From contig CAZOFA010000001.1 in the NCBI GenBank assembly GCA_964578975.1, forward strand, positions 1 through 64,000: a DNA stretch of 64,000 bases. The letters run 5' to 3'. The position numbers and the translations under genes are program-made. Numbering within the stretch: the stretch's first letter is position 1; each line of letters starts with the position of its first letter. Origin of the DNA: CAYRUP01 sp964578975. GTDB taxonomy: Bacteria; Pseudomonadota; Gammaproteobacteria; DSM-16500. This document shows, in pieces, positions 1 through 8,939 of the stretch. The notes beneath the pieces were generated by a model that had not been told where the DNA came from, searched no databases, and worked only from the letters and a program-made list of their open reading frames with translations.

Positions 1-134
1 TTTTTAATTCCCCCATCTGCCCTTTGGGCATCTTCCCCCTGCGTGGGAAGACTTGGCTCAAGCAGAAGATTTTGAAAACTGCAGTAATAGAACAATCCTG
101 AACGTAGTGAAGGATCACTCGCTGTTTTAGAAAA
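1..134. other. window edge, non-coding, repeat-like debris
   Basis: No gene is supported here. The stretch lies downstream of the minus-strand biosynthetic operon. It contains GC-richer fragments around positions 10-50 and 95-125 that look like remnants of dispersed repeats. I could not pair them into a clear hairpin or identify an element. Confidence 0.3.
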
Positions 135-1025
135 TCAAGATAATTCAACATACCTCGCCCCACTGACAAAACTGTCTGAATAAACACATTTGGGGACTTT
201 TAAACGTTCGTCATGTAAATAAAGCGCGGTTATTTTTTTGATATCAATATCTGGGGATGACGTTAATGCTGCAATACGATCGAGCAATTCCACTTGATCT
301 TGATTCTGCATGAAATTATCGGATTGGGTCGTTACCATCATGCCCCAACAATCCCAGGGCAGTAATTCCATTTTATTTAATGCAGCAAAATCTTGAATGA
401 GTTTGTTACGAATAAACCACCAACCGGTGGAACTTCTTTTAATGCCGGTACCAAATCGGTGCGACATTTTTTTGGCTGCACGACACAAACGCCAAGCGTC
501 ACCGGCCGTTAAAAACATATCACGCGCAATATCATGTGCCACCGTTTCCTGTTTGAGATGGTATTTCTTTATAAAAGCAGGATTGATGCGTGCATCGGCC
601 AAACACCAACGTGAGGTTGCTGCATCCCAATATTCAAGTAACACTTGATCATGATGGAAGCCTGGAATATGAACTGTTGAAAAACCAAAACGCACACGTG
701 CAGGAATTTTTTTTTGACGCAACATCGCACAAAATAACAAGGAAAAATCTCGGCAACAGCCGATTAATTTATTTTCATTCCTGCGCGCATCCCATAATGA
801 ATTTTGTTTTGATAGCATTTTTTCTAGCATTTTCTCAACATAACGCAAATCAAGGTCAGTTAATTTTTTTTCATCATCGTGCGGTAAATCTAAAAAATGT
901 AACATCATACATTGTGTCATTTGACATAAACGATTTGCTTCTGCTGGTAATTCATCAAAATACAGCGCATAGCGTCCAGGATGCGTTATCACACTGTGTT
1001 CGGTATAAAAATCTTTTTCATTCAT
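135..1025 (-). CDS. transglutaminase-like cysteine enzyme at the end of the biosynthetic operon
   Basis: A 296-residue protein with the core of the transglutaminase-like superfamily. It shows a G-C-C-R-D-F motif with the likely catalytic Cys91, His125 (before DQVLLEYW) and Asp144 (LADARINP), in the right order and spacing for a Cys-His-Asp triad. I chose the ATG at 1025 because it overlaps the stop of the upstream adenylation gene by 8 bases, which suggests translational coupling; a longer frame from 1064 would overlap more and lacks a reason. No signal peptide is visible, so it should be cytoplasmic. In andrimid biosynthesis the homologous-fold enzyme AdmF forms an amide bond between a carrier-bound acyl group and an amine. 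The position of this gene in a carrier-protein cluster makes a similar amide-forming or hydrolytic role plausible, but that is inference. Confidence 0.75.
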   Translation of the reverse strand: MNEKDFYTEHSVITHPGRYALYFDELPAEANRLCQMTQCMMLHFLDLPHDDEKKLTDLDLRYVEKMLEKMLSKQNSLWDARRNENKLIGCCRDFSLLFCAMLRQKKIPARVRFGFSTVHIPGFHHDQVLLEYWDAATSRWCLADARINPAFIKKYHLKQETVAHDIARDMFLTAGDAWRLCRAAKKMSHRFGTGIKRSSTGWWFIRNKLIQDFAALNKMELLPWDCWGMMVTTQSDNFMQNQDQVELLDRIAALTSSPDIDIKKITALYLHDERLKVPKCVYSDSFVSGARYVELS

Positions 1026-2457
1026 GAAATAACTCCAATAATTTAATATAATCAATTTTTCCATTTCGGTTTAACGGCAGAGTGGCAAGCTCAATCATCT
1101 GCTGAGGAACCATATAATCCGGCAAAATACCGCGCGCGGTTTTAAGAATTTGTTTCACAGATAAAGCTGAATGACTGACAAATGCGACGATGCAATTTGC
1201 TAATTGATCAGGGCGAATTAACACGGCAACTGAAGGCGTTTCTGCAATCTGGCGTATGGCTGATTCAATTTCAAGTTTCGTCACACAACGACCGCGTATT
1301 TTGAATTGATCATCCAAACGACCTTGATAAATAAGACCGCGGTGCTCATCCCAAGAGACCAAATCACGCGTGCGATACCATAAACGATGATCACGCAAAA
1401 AAAATCGTTGTTGCGTCAATTCTTCATTGCGCCAGTAAAAATGAGTGACTTGGGGTCCAGACAAACATAGTTCGCCATCTAAAATCAAAATCTCTTGCTC
1501 TGGAAATGGAAATCCAATCGGCACTGCAGCAAATGGATCATCTTCCGGATGCCATTGATAACCAGTGCATGCGACGGTGGCTTCCGTCGGACCATATAAG
1601 TTATCAATCACGGATTGCGGCGCTGCTAACTTCCACTGAGACGCGTGCGCGTGTGATAAAATTTCACCGCAAAAAAAACTATATTTCAATGATTGCATTG
1701 AATCAGATTGCAGCTGGCCAGTGTAATGTAAAAATTGAATGGTTGATGGGACAGAGGCCCAGAAGGTTAGGCGATGTTGCTCCATGAAATGTTGCCAATG
1801 AATCAGGTGTTGATTTGAAATGGAATAAACGCAAGCACCAACGGACCATGCAACAAATAAATCATGCACGGAAAAATCAAACGTGAGATCAGAGAGTTGA
1901 CTGAAACGATCTTCTGCACACGGTGCGCTACGCTGAATGATATTGTCGACGTAAGTTAATACATTCGCATGACTGATCATGACACCTTTTGGTTGACTGG
2001 TACTGCCTGAGGTAAAAAGTAAATAGGCGTATTTATTTTGCGCCTCCATGTCATGGTAAATGTCATTGCGAGGAGCGCGTTCTGCGACGTGGCAATCCAG
2101 AATATGAACTCGTGCAGACAATTTTTTTAGGAGTGAATAGGTGGGGTTATCTGTTAACAGTAAATCCGTATCAATCGATTCAAGCAAATTGAGATTAATC
2201 GCATCAGGCATCACTGGATTTAATGGGACATAGGTTTTATCCGCCATTAACACGCCAAGTATGGCTGCATAAGCAATGCAATTTTTTTTTGACAGAATCA
2301 CACAGCGCTGTGCTGAATAATCACGTAATTTATTTGCAATCGACAATGCCATTCCGTATAAATCAGCATAAGTATAATATATCGAATCAACATACAGCGC
2401 GGGCTTATCGGGAAATTGGTTAACGCTATTCATGAAACGTTTAATAATAGATGTCAT
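1018..2457 (-). CDS. stand-alone amino-acid adenylation enzyme (NRPS A-domain / DltA-like)
   Basis: A 479-residue AMP-forming ligase of the NRPS adenylation type. Visible core motifs are the P-loop FTSGSTSQPKG (148-158), A4 LTFDFSVHD with Asp194 at the position that normally grips the substrate amino group, A5 YGPTEAT (289-294 region), A7 YRTRD (361-365), A8 around 379-397, and A10 NGK with catalytic Lys467. Asp194 argues for an alpha-amino-acid substrate rather than an aryl or fatty acid; I cannot decode which one. It has no fused carrier, so it probably loads the separate carrier protein at 12914-13177. The ATG at 2457 is preferred over the upstream one at 2535, as it has a GAG Shine-Dalgarno and starts 10 bases after the KAS III gene. 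Confidence 0.88.
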   Translation of the reverse strand: MTSIIKRFMNSVNQFPDKPALYVDSIYYTYADLYGMALSIANKLRDYSAQRCVILSKKNCIAYAAILGVLMADKTYVPLNPVMPDAINLNLLESIDTDLLLTDNPTYSLLKKLSARVHILDCHVAERAPRNDIYHDMEAQNKYAYLLFTSGSTSQPKGVMISHANVLTYVDNIIQRSAPCAEDRFSQLSDLTFDFSVHDLFVAWSVGACVYSISNQHLIHWQHFMEQHRLTFWASVPSTIQFLHYTGQLQSDSMQSLKYSFFCGEILSHAHASQWKLAAPQSVIDNLYGPTEATVACTGYQWHPEDDPFAAVPIGFPFPEQEILILDGELCLSGPQVTHFYWRNEELTQQRFFLRDHRLWYRTRDLVSWDEHRGLIYQGRLDDQFKIRGRCVTKLEIESAIRQIAETPSVAVLIRPDQLANCIVAFVSHSALSVKQILKTARGILPDYMVPQQMIELATLPLNRNGKIDYIKLLELFHE

Positions 2458-2467
2458 AATAATTTTC

Positions 2468-3391
2468 TCAATATTGAAAAACAGCGGCTGCAAACGTAGC
2501 TCCCAATCCAACAGTGGCCATGACATAATAGTCACCGGCTTGCAAAAGATTTTCTTCTACGATTGAGACATAATTAATAAAAATATCTGAACCAAAACAA
2601 TGGGAATATTTTTTAACATTTTTTAAATAAATTTTTTGATGAGAAATTTTTAAATCATCTGCAACGCGTTTCCACGATGGCAAATTAACATTGTGTGGAA
2701 GGATGATTTTAATTTGTGACAGCGTTAATTTTGCTTTTTCGATGGCTGATAAAATAATCGCTGACAGTAATTTTATATAACGTGTTTCAAACTCATGCGT
2801 TTCGCTTGCCGACAACCAAATACCATGGGCATATTTGCCTTCAATATGTAATGCAATTGAAAGTAATTTATTCGCGCTTTTCTGTCGACTGACTAAAATA
2901 GCCGCCGCCGCATCGCCTAAAATGGAGGTATTTGGTATCAGTTGCAGCACCGGAGTAAATGCAAAATCAGCGCTCACAATAATGGCTTGATGCTCATGTT
3001 CCAAAAGATAAGACAACATATCTAATGAAGCCAGCGTTGAGGCACAATTATTGACAGAGACACCAAATGCAACCGCATCCTGTAATCCTAACTCGTGTTT
3101 TGCTTGGCGTACAATCGAATCGCCAAACGGTGCAATTACTTTTGCCGTGTGGCAATGGATTAAATATTTAATATTTTTTTTCTTGATAGCATTTTTTTGT
3201 AATAATTTTTCAATCGGACGTTTGACAAATTCGACCATCGAGATATCACGCGCAATCGGAATTTTTTCAATGCCGTAAATTCTTTTATATACGCTAACAT
3301 AGCGTTTTTCGATGTGCAGTAATTCACACGCACGCTCCACTTCTAAATAAGTCTCGGGAATAAACACACTTGCATCATTCATGTGTAACAT
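2468..3391 (-). CDS. KAS III (FabH/PqsC)-like condensing enzyme with Cys-His active site
   Basis: A 307-residue thiolase-fold protein of the beta-ketoacyl-ACP synthase III type. The nucleophile is Cys116 in N-N-C-A-S, the GDAAAA loop is at 159-164, and the catalytic His is His233 in LPHN. Where FabH has its third residue (Asn in an NTS motif) this protein has KKYSHCFGS, so the Asn appears to be His264. Cys-His without Asn is also the arrangement in PqsC, the active half of the PqsBC heterodimer. The start at 3391 has a strong AAGGAG seven bases upstream and overlaps the RND pump gene. It probably condenses a carrier- or CoA-bound acyl group in the same pathway as the Cys-less relative at 12063-12917. 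Confidence 0.85.
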   Translation of the reverse strand: MLHMNDASVFIPETYLEVERACELLHIEKRYVSVYKRIYGIEKIPIARDISMVEFVKRPIEKLLQKNAIKKKNIKYLIHCHTAKVIAPFGDSIVRQAKHELGLQDAVAFGVSVNNCASTLASLDMLSYLLEHEHQAIIVSADFAFTPVLQLIPNTSILGDAAAAILVSRQKSANKLLSIALHIEGKYAHGIWLSASETHEFETRYIKLLSAIILSAIEKAKLTLSQIKIILPHNVNLPSWKRVADDLKISHQKIYLKNVKKYSHCFGSDIFINYVSIVEENLLQAGDYYVMATVGLGATFAAAVFQY

Positions 3392-6389
3392 GACACCACT
3401 CCTTGTTTAATTTATAACAATAAAAATACGGGACAAAAAATAATGCGAATATTGTTCCAAATAAAATACCCGCTAACATAACGATACCTAAATTGAATCG
3501 TGACTCGGCACCTGTTCCTAGCGCAAAAACCAAGGGTAGTGCGGACAAAACCATTGCAGCCGTTGTCATAAAAATCGGGCGAAACCGCATATCCGACACG
3601 TATAGAATCGCATCTATTTTTGTCATGGATTGTTTGCGAATAATTTTATTAGCAAAATCGGTGATAAAGATTCCATGTTTGGTGACAAGACCCATTAATG
3701 TGAGAAGACCCAGCTCAGAATAAATGGTGAGACTCGCGTGAGTGAGATACAGTGCAAACAGACCCGAGAAAATTGCGCCTGGTAAACAAGAAAATAAAAT
3801 AATAATCGGTTGATAAAAATTTTCAAACAAAACAGATAAAATCAAATACATCAGAACAAGTGCACCAAAAAATAATAGTATGTTATTTTTATTTTCTTGC
3901 AAGACGATGCGTGACTCGCCCATATAATCCACTGTAATGAGTGAATCAGTGAATGAATTTAACTGGTCTTGTAAAATGCGCAAACCTTCGAGCACGCTGT
4001 GACTTGGCGCCATGACGCCACTTAACGTGATGGCATGCGTTTTTTGAAATTGATTAATCGAATCAACCACGAGCGCCGGTTTGATTTTTAATAAATTTGC
4101 TAGCGGAATAAATTGATTTGCATTATTTCTTAAAATAATTTGATTAAAATTAATCTGGTCGTGAGAAGCATGCACGATAACAGGATATGTTTTTCCTAAC
4201 ATTGTAAATGTTTGAAGTGTATTTTCATTAAAAAGCAATGATAAATTCTGCGTTATCGTGTCAATTGAAATACCTGCATGTGCTGCCTTTGCTCTATCAA
4301 CCTCGATGACTTCTTGCGGTGTATTAAAATGCACATCTTGATCTAAAAATAAGAATTTTCCTGATTGCAGCGCATGATGTTTGATTTGTTCGCTGATGTC
4401 GTACAATTTTTTATAATCTATCGAACTTTTCAGCACAAATTCAACCGGCAGTCCAGCATCGATGGGTAATGGACTTGGCTCAATGACCGTTGCTTGAATG
4501 CCCGTAATTGCATTGATTTGTTCTTGTAATTGATTTAATAATCTTTGCCAATGTTTCGTTGGTTTAAACGTAATGAATGATAAAAACTGATGTTCATCAG
4601 GGATATTATTAATATAAACGTAACGATCGATTTCTGCTTGATGGTGATAAACTGTATTGAGTTGTTGGGTGTAGCGCTGCAAATAATTTGTAGTTGTTGA
4701 GTTGGGCGCATTACCCATCACTTGCAGAAAGCCTTGATTTTCCCGTGGTAAAAGATTTTTGGTCACAACACTATATAAAAATACGCTGGCTAAGATTAAA
4801 AAGCCTATTACTAAAATCATTTTCAATTTTTTTTGTTGTAGTAGAGCAGCAAGCAAGGATAGATATTTTTTCTTAAGATAAGTAATTATTTTTTCGCTGA
4901 CAGAAAGTGTTATGCGTGTTTGCGGTAATAGTGTTGCACACATCATGGGTGATAAAATAATTGCAAGCACAGCTGAAATGATAACCGATAATGATAATGT
5001 CAACGCAAATTCAGCAGATAATTTTGTTGTTATTCCATTCACAACTATCAGTGGCAAATACACAACGCTTAAAATTAAACTCATGCTGATTAACGGCGCG
5101 ATCATTTCTCGCGCGCCCTGCAACGCTGCCTCATCAAGTGACGCGCCTTGTTCTCGATAGCGATAAATATTTTCTAACATAATAATCGCATCATCCACCA
5201 CCAGCCCAATCGCCAGCACCATGGCGAGCAGTGTCACGACGTTCAGAGAACACTGAAAAACCCAGAGAAAAATACACACGCCAATTAATGATAATGGTAT
5301 GGTGACCAAAGGAATTAGCGTGGCACGCATGCAGTTTAGGCTGCAATAAATAACAACTAAAATGATAAAAAAAGTCATGATGATGGTTATGCTTAATTCC
5401 GTGACGGCAAGATTGATATAACGACTGGCATCGTAAATGATGTTGCTGGTCATTGTGTTGGGTAAAAAAGTTTTACTCTGCGACAAAATAATTTTAATTT
5501 TTTTTGCAACCCATAATGGATTGGCTTCCGGTAAAAGTTGGATAAAGAGCATTGTCGCAGGTAGTCCATTCACAATGGTTGTGATCTTATCCGAGTCGGC
5601 GCCGAGTGTAGCCATGCCAATATCGTTTAAACGGACTAAATGATTCGGTAACGCACGAAGAACGATATGATTAAACTGATTGACAGTGCTAAGCTCAGTG
5701 TCGGCAAATAAATCAGTTTGCGTATCCCTATTTTTATTGATGCCAGTGGCACTGATTATATTTTGGTTTTTGAGACTGTTCGCTACATCAAGTGGTGTTA
5801 AACCATGCATCACAAGACGATTTGGATCAAGTGAGATGCGCATTGCATAATGCTCGCCCATGACTTGTGCCGCTGCGACACCTGGAATTAATTCTAATGA
5901 TGGTTTTATGTAACGCTCCAAATAATCATTCATGGCTAATGGCGATAAACGAGCGCTGGTAAAAGCAATAATTGAAATTGGTTTATCATCCGCGGAAATT
6001 TTTTTTATGACAGGCTCATCTGCTTCTCTCGGCAAATTTTGTCTGACTACCGCAATTTTTTGTATCACATCATTCAGCGCTAAAATTGAAGATTCTCCTA
6101 ATTCAAAATGCACTTGAATATTGCTTTGTCCGCTACGACTTGAAGAAGTGAGATAGTCAATTCCATCGATTCCCGCCAACGCATCTTGCAACACATTTGT
6201 AATAGCGTCTTCCACCACATTTGCTGAAGCACCTTGATACAAAGTTGTGATATCAATCACAGGAATATCGATTTTTGGCATTAAACGTATGGGCAAATGA
6301 AACAACGCCATGCCACCCACTAACAAGATAAAAATACATAAAGTCAGCGACAGTACCGGTTTATGAATAAAATAATCAGTAAAATGCAT
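3375..6389 (-). CDS. RND-family efflux pump, inner-membrane permease (HAE1-like)
   Basis: A roughly 1000-residue AcrB/MexF-type permease with the duplicated layout of 12 membrane segments and two large periplasmic loops. The proton-relay pair appears as VDDA in membrane segment 4 (GLVVDDAIIMLEN) and the partner Lys as TKHGI in segment 10. It uses proton-motive force to move small molecules to the outer membrane together with the adaptor encoded just upstream. The ATG at 6389 overlaps the adaptor stop as TGATG; a GTG one codon earlier is possible. No TolC-type outer-membrane channel is in the window. Lying inside the biosynthetic operon, it probably exports the product or gives self-protection. 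Confidence 0.9.
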   Translation of the reverse strand: MHFTDYFIHKPVLSLTLCIFILLVGGMALFHLPIRLMPKIDIPVIDITTLYQGASANVVEDAITNVLQDALAGIDGIDYLTSSSRSGQSNIQVHFELGESSILALNDVIQKIAVVRQNLPREADEPVIKKISADDKPISIIAFTSARLSPLAMNDYLERYIKPSLELIPGVAAAQVMGEHYAMRISLDPNRLVMHGLTPLDVANSLKNQNIISATGINKNRDTQTDLFADTELSTVNQFNHIVLRALPNHLVRLNDIGMATLGADSDKITTIVNGLPATMLFIQLLPEANPLWVAKKIKIILSQSKTFLPNTMTSNIIYDASRYINLAVTELSITIIMTFFIILVVIYCSLNCMRATLIPLVTIPLSLIGVCIFLWVFQCSLNVVTLLAMVLAIGLVVDDAIIMLENIYRYREQGASLDEAALQGAREMIAPLISMSLILSVVYLPLIVVNGITTKLSAEFALTLSLSVIISAVLAIILSPMMCATLLPQTRITLSVSEKIITYLKKKYLSLLAALLQQKKLKMILVIGFLILASVFLYSVVTKNLLPRENQGFLQVMGNAPNSTTTNYLQRYTQQLNTVYHHQAEIDRYVYINNIPDEHQFLSFITFKPTKHWQRLLNQLQEQINAITGIQATVIEPSPLPIDAGLPVEFVLKSSIDYKKLYDISEQIKHHALQSGKFLFLDQDVHFNTPQEVIEVDRAKAAHAGISIDTITQNLSLLFNENTLQTFTMLGKTYPVIVHASHDQINFNQIILRNNANQFIPLANLLKIKPALVVDSINQFQKTHAITLSGVMAPSHSVLEGLRILQDQLNSFTDSLITVDYMGESRIVLQENKNNILLFFGALVLMYLILSVLFENFYQPIIILFSCLPGAIFSGLFALYLTHASLTIYSELGLLTLMGLVTKHGIFITDFANKIIRKQSMTKIDAILYVSDMRFRPIFMTTAAMVLSALPLVFALGTGAESRFNLGIVMLAGILFGTIFALFFVPYFYCYKLNKEWCHVTHE

Positions 6390-7402
6390 CACGATGTTTT
6401 CACCATAATGTTAATGGCTTCACCATCGAACAATTTTTCCGCTCCGACACTGACGACACGATCGCCTGGATTTATTCCCTGATGAATGATCGCATAATTG
6501 TGTGTGATTACTGCATCCACTGCTTTGAGCTGTACACGATTATTTTGTACGACAAAAACTGCACTGCCCTTTTGATCATACGTGATAGCAGTCGCGGGAA
6601 CTGTAAGCACATTTTTTTGGCTTAAGTCTAAATAGGCAGTCACAAATTTTCCCGCCACTAGAGAATGATGATCATTATTTAAAATGACACGCGCGGTTAA
6701 CGATTGGGTGGCATTATCAATTTGCGAATCAAATGCAACAATTTTACCTTCATTGTCGTTGGGTTCTTGAAGATGCACCGTTTGCCCGATATAAACTTGA
6801 TTAATATTATTTTCGGGTATCGTTACATCAAGCAACATCGCATCATTACGCGCGAGTGTCACCAGTATTCTTCCCGACTCAATATGCTGTCCTACGCTAA
6901 TTTGTTTTATTCCTAACACACCATCGAAAGGTGCTTGAATGAATTTTTTATTTAATGCTATTTGTAATTGGTGTTGTTTCGCTTTTTCTTGTGCAAGATC
7001 GGATGTCAGTTTATCGAGATTATCTTGGGCAATAATGCCTTGTTGCGCGAGCTTTTGATAACGCTGAAAATTTTTCTCTAAATATTTTAATTTCGCAATT
7101 ATTTCATCGATTTCAGCCGAAATTTTTTCATGATCTAACAAAAAAAGCATGTCGCCTTGATGAACAAACTGCCCAGATTTAAAAAATATTTTTGTGACGA
7201 TACCAGGATCCTCAGCAACAATATCCACCGATTGAATTGCTTTCATGACGCCCTGGACTGGAAGATATTGATGAAGACGCGTCATGGTTGCACTGGCAAT
7301 CTCAACGGCGGGAAATATATTTTGTTTTGGATAAGAAGTATGAATTTTATTTTTAAAAAATAAAATCGAAAAAATCACTGCTATAATTATTAAAATACGC
7401 AT
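6389..7402 (-). CDS. RND efflux periplasmic adaptor (membrane fusion protein)
   Basis: A 337-residue HlyD/AcrA-type adaptor. An N-terminal membrane anchor (about residues 2-17) has no lipobox Cys. It is followed by a barrel-sandwich half-motif (VDIVAEDPGIVTKIFFKSG), a coiled-coil hairpin (about 105-150, rich in Lys, Gln and Leu), the second half-motif (IQAPFDGVLGIKQISVGQ) and a beta-barrel domain. Its job is to link the inner-membrane pump encoded directly downstream to an outer-membrane channel. The stop overlaps the pump start. It lies 10 bases after the AMP-ligase gene, within the same operon. Confidence 0.88.
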   Translation of the reverse strand: MRILIIIAVIFSILFFKNKIHTSYPKQNIFPAVEIASATMTRLHQYLPVQGVMKAIQSVDIVAEDPGIVTKIFFKSGQFVHQGDMLFLLDHEKISAEIDEIIAKLKYLEKNFQRYQKLAQQGIIAQDNLDKLTSDLAQEKAKQHQLQIALNKKFIQAPFDGVLGIKQISVGQHIESGRILVTLARNDAMLLDVTIPENNINQVYIGQTVHLQEPNDNEGKIVAFDSQIDNATQSLTARVILNNDHHSLVAGKFVTAYLDLSQKNVLTVPATAITYDQKGSAVFVVQNNRVQLKAVDAVITHNYAIIHQGINPGDRVVSVGAEKLFDGEAINIMVKTS

Positions 7403-7412
7403 GACAACTCTC

Positions 7413-8939
7413 TTATTGATTTTGTAAATATTGTTGTTTTAATAAAATTTTATCGATTTTTCCGTTGATGTTTTTAGGTAGCTCATGCATGAGAACAATG
7501 TCATGCGGCCAATGAGATCGTGCTAATTCATTTTTGCAATGTTGCAAAACTTGCCCTTTGAGTTCAGCTTCATGATTTTTGACGGTCATAAAAACAATAA
7601 TGGATGCGCCCAACATATCATCTGGAATATCAATGACCGCAACTTCTATGGTGGATGGAAATAAATAAATGGTTTTTTCAATTTCTTTTAAACTGACTTT
7701 TTCGCCATAACTTTTAATCGTTTCATCCATTCGACCGCAAAAATAAAAATATCCTTCTTCATCCATGTAGCCATAATCACCGGTATATAACACTTTTTCG
7801 CCGGGTAATAATCCATCTTTAAGTGCCTTGGCGGATTCCACCGGATTATTCCAATACCCTTGCATCACGGTGGCACCACGTATCACCAGTTGTCCGGTTT
7901 GATGGTGATTTAATTTTTGATCTAGATCATTCACGATCCACATTTCAGTATTGGGTATTGCGATACCGACACTATCTGATTTTTTTGTAATATCCTCAGG
8001 CGGCAAATAAGTACAACGTTTACATTCTGTTAATCCATACATTGAAAAAATTTCAGCACGAGAAAATAAATTTTTAATGATGTCGATATGACGAAATAAT
8101 AATGCGGCACCCGTGTTGGTCACGCAGCGTATTGTGCTTAAATCATATGACACTTTGGGCGCATGATTTGCCAAAATAGAAAACATCGTTGGCACCCCGG
8201 GAAGCAACGTTGCTTTTTCCTCAGCGATTTTTTTTAAAAACTGGAGTGGCCAAGTGAAATCTTTTTCTAGAATTAACGTCGCACTTGCTTGAAAAGCTAA
8301 TATCATTTGATACAGCCCGTAATCAAATGACATGGGCAACGCAGAAATCAAGATGTCCGCAGGGTTTAAATTCAGATATTTATGAATTGAATGAGATGCT
8401 GCAAGCATATTTCGGTGCGTTAACATGACCCCTTTCGGTGTGCCGGTTGAACCTGACGTGTAGACAATGGTTGCTAAATCGATGTCAATTGTTTTTCGTT
8501 TTGGTCTATTATTTTCTGACTTTTGCATTTGGGTAAAACATTCAGAATCAACTAAGATGATTTTGTTTAACGAGGTTTGCAATTTATTTATTTCATCATA
8601 AACAAATTTGTCTTTAACGAATAAAAATTTTGCGCCAGAATTTTTTATTATAAAAGTAAGTTTGTTGAGAGGAACACCTGAATTAATGATCGAAACCACC
8701 GCATTGGCTTTTAACACAGCCCAAAATAAAATTACGGTTTCTATTCGATTGTCTAAATATAAAAGTACTCGTTCTCCACGCTGCAGATTCATTTTGCATA
8801 ATGCATGGGCTAAACAATTTGCTTGCTGCTCAATCTCGCCATACGTTAAACGTTGATTGCCAAAAATAATGGCGACTTTGTCTGGATAATGTTTTTTGGA
8901 ATACTCTAAATAATCGACTAAATGAGTTGGAACAAACAT
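7413..8939 (-). CDS. AMP-forming acyl ligase (acyl-CoA/acyl-ACP synthetase)
   Basis: A 508-residue ANL-superfamily ligase. The P-loop YTSGSTGTPKGVMLTH, the A5 motif MYGLTE, the TGDYG motif and the C-terminal NGKID with the catalytic Lys are all present. It resembles the acyl-CoA ligases found beside LysA-like decarboxylases and carrier proteins in exosortase-associated loci, though no exosortase is seen here. The ATG at 8939 is chosen because AAGGAG stands ideally upstream and it overlaps the previous stop as TAATG; the frame open to 9059 is just unused upstream sequence. Likely role: activation of an acyl or aryl acid for the carrier protein or KAS III pair. Substrate unknown. Confidence 0.87.
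   Translation of the reverse strand: MFVPTHLVDYLEYSKKHYPDKVAIIFGNQRLTYGEIEQQANCLAHALCKMNLQRGERVLLYLDNRIETVILFWAVLKANAVVSIINSGVPLNKLTFIIKNSGAKFLFVKDKFVYDEINKLQTSLNKIILVDSECFTQMQKSENNRPKRKTIDIDLATIVYTSGSTGTPKGVMLTHRNMLAASHSIHKYLNLNPADILISALPMSFDYGLYQMILAFQASATLILEKDFTWPLQFLKKIAEEKATLLPGVPTMFSILANHAPKVSYDLSTIRCVTNTGAALLFRHIDIIKNLFSRAEIFSMYGLTECKRCTYLPPEDITKKSDSVGIAIPNTEMWIVNDLDQKLNHHQTGQLVIRGATVMQGYWNNPVESAKALKDGLLPGEKVLYTGDYGYMDEEGYFYFCGRMDETIKSYGEKVSLKEIEKTIYLFPSTIEVAVIDIPDDMLGASIIVFMTVKNHEAELKGQVLQHCKNELARSHWPHDIVLMHELPKNINGKIDKILLKQQYLQNQ

Noticed and set aside
1018..2457. Assigning proline as the substrate of the adenylation enzyme, by analogy with PltF/PigI
   Set aside because: Cluster logic fits, but the specificity residues cannot be read reliably without an alignment; only the Asp for the amino group is clear.
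3375..7402. Calling the RND pair a housekeeping acrAB
   Set aside because: No TolC partner or regulator is adjacent, and both genes are embedded with overlaps in the biosynthetic operon.
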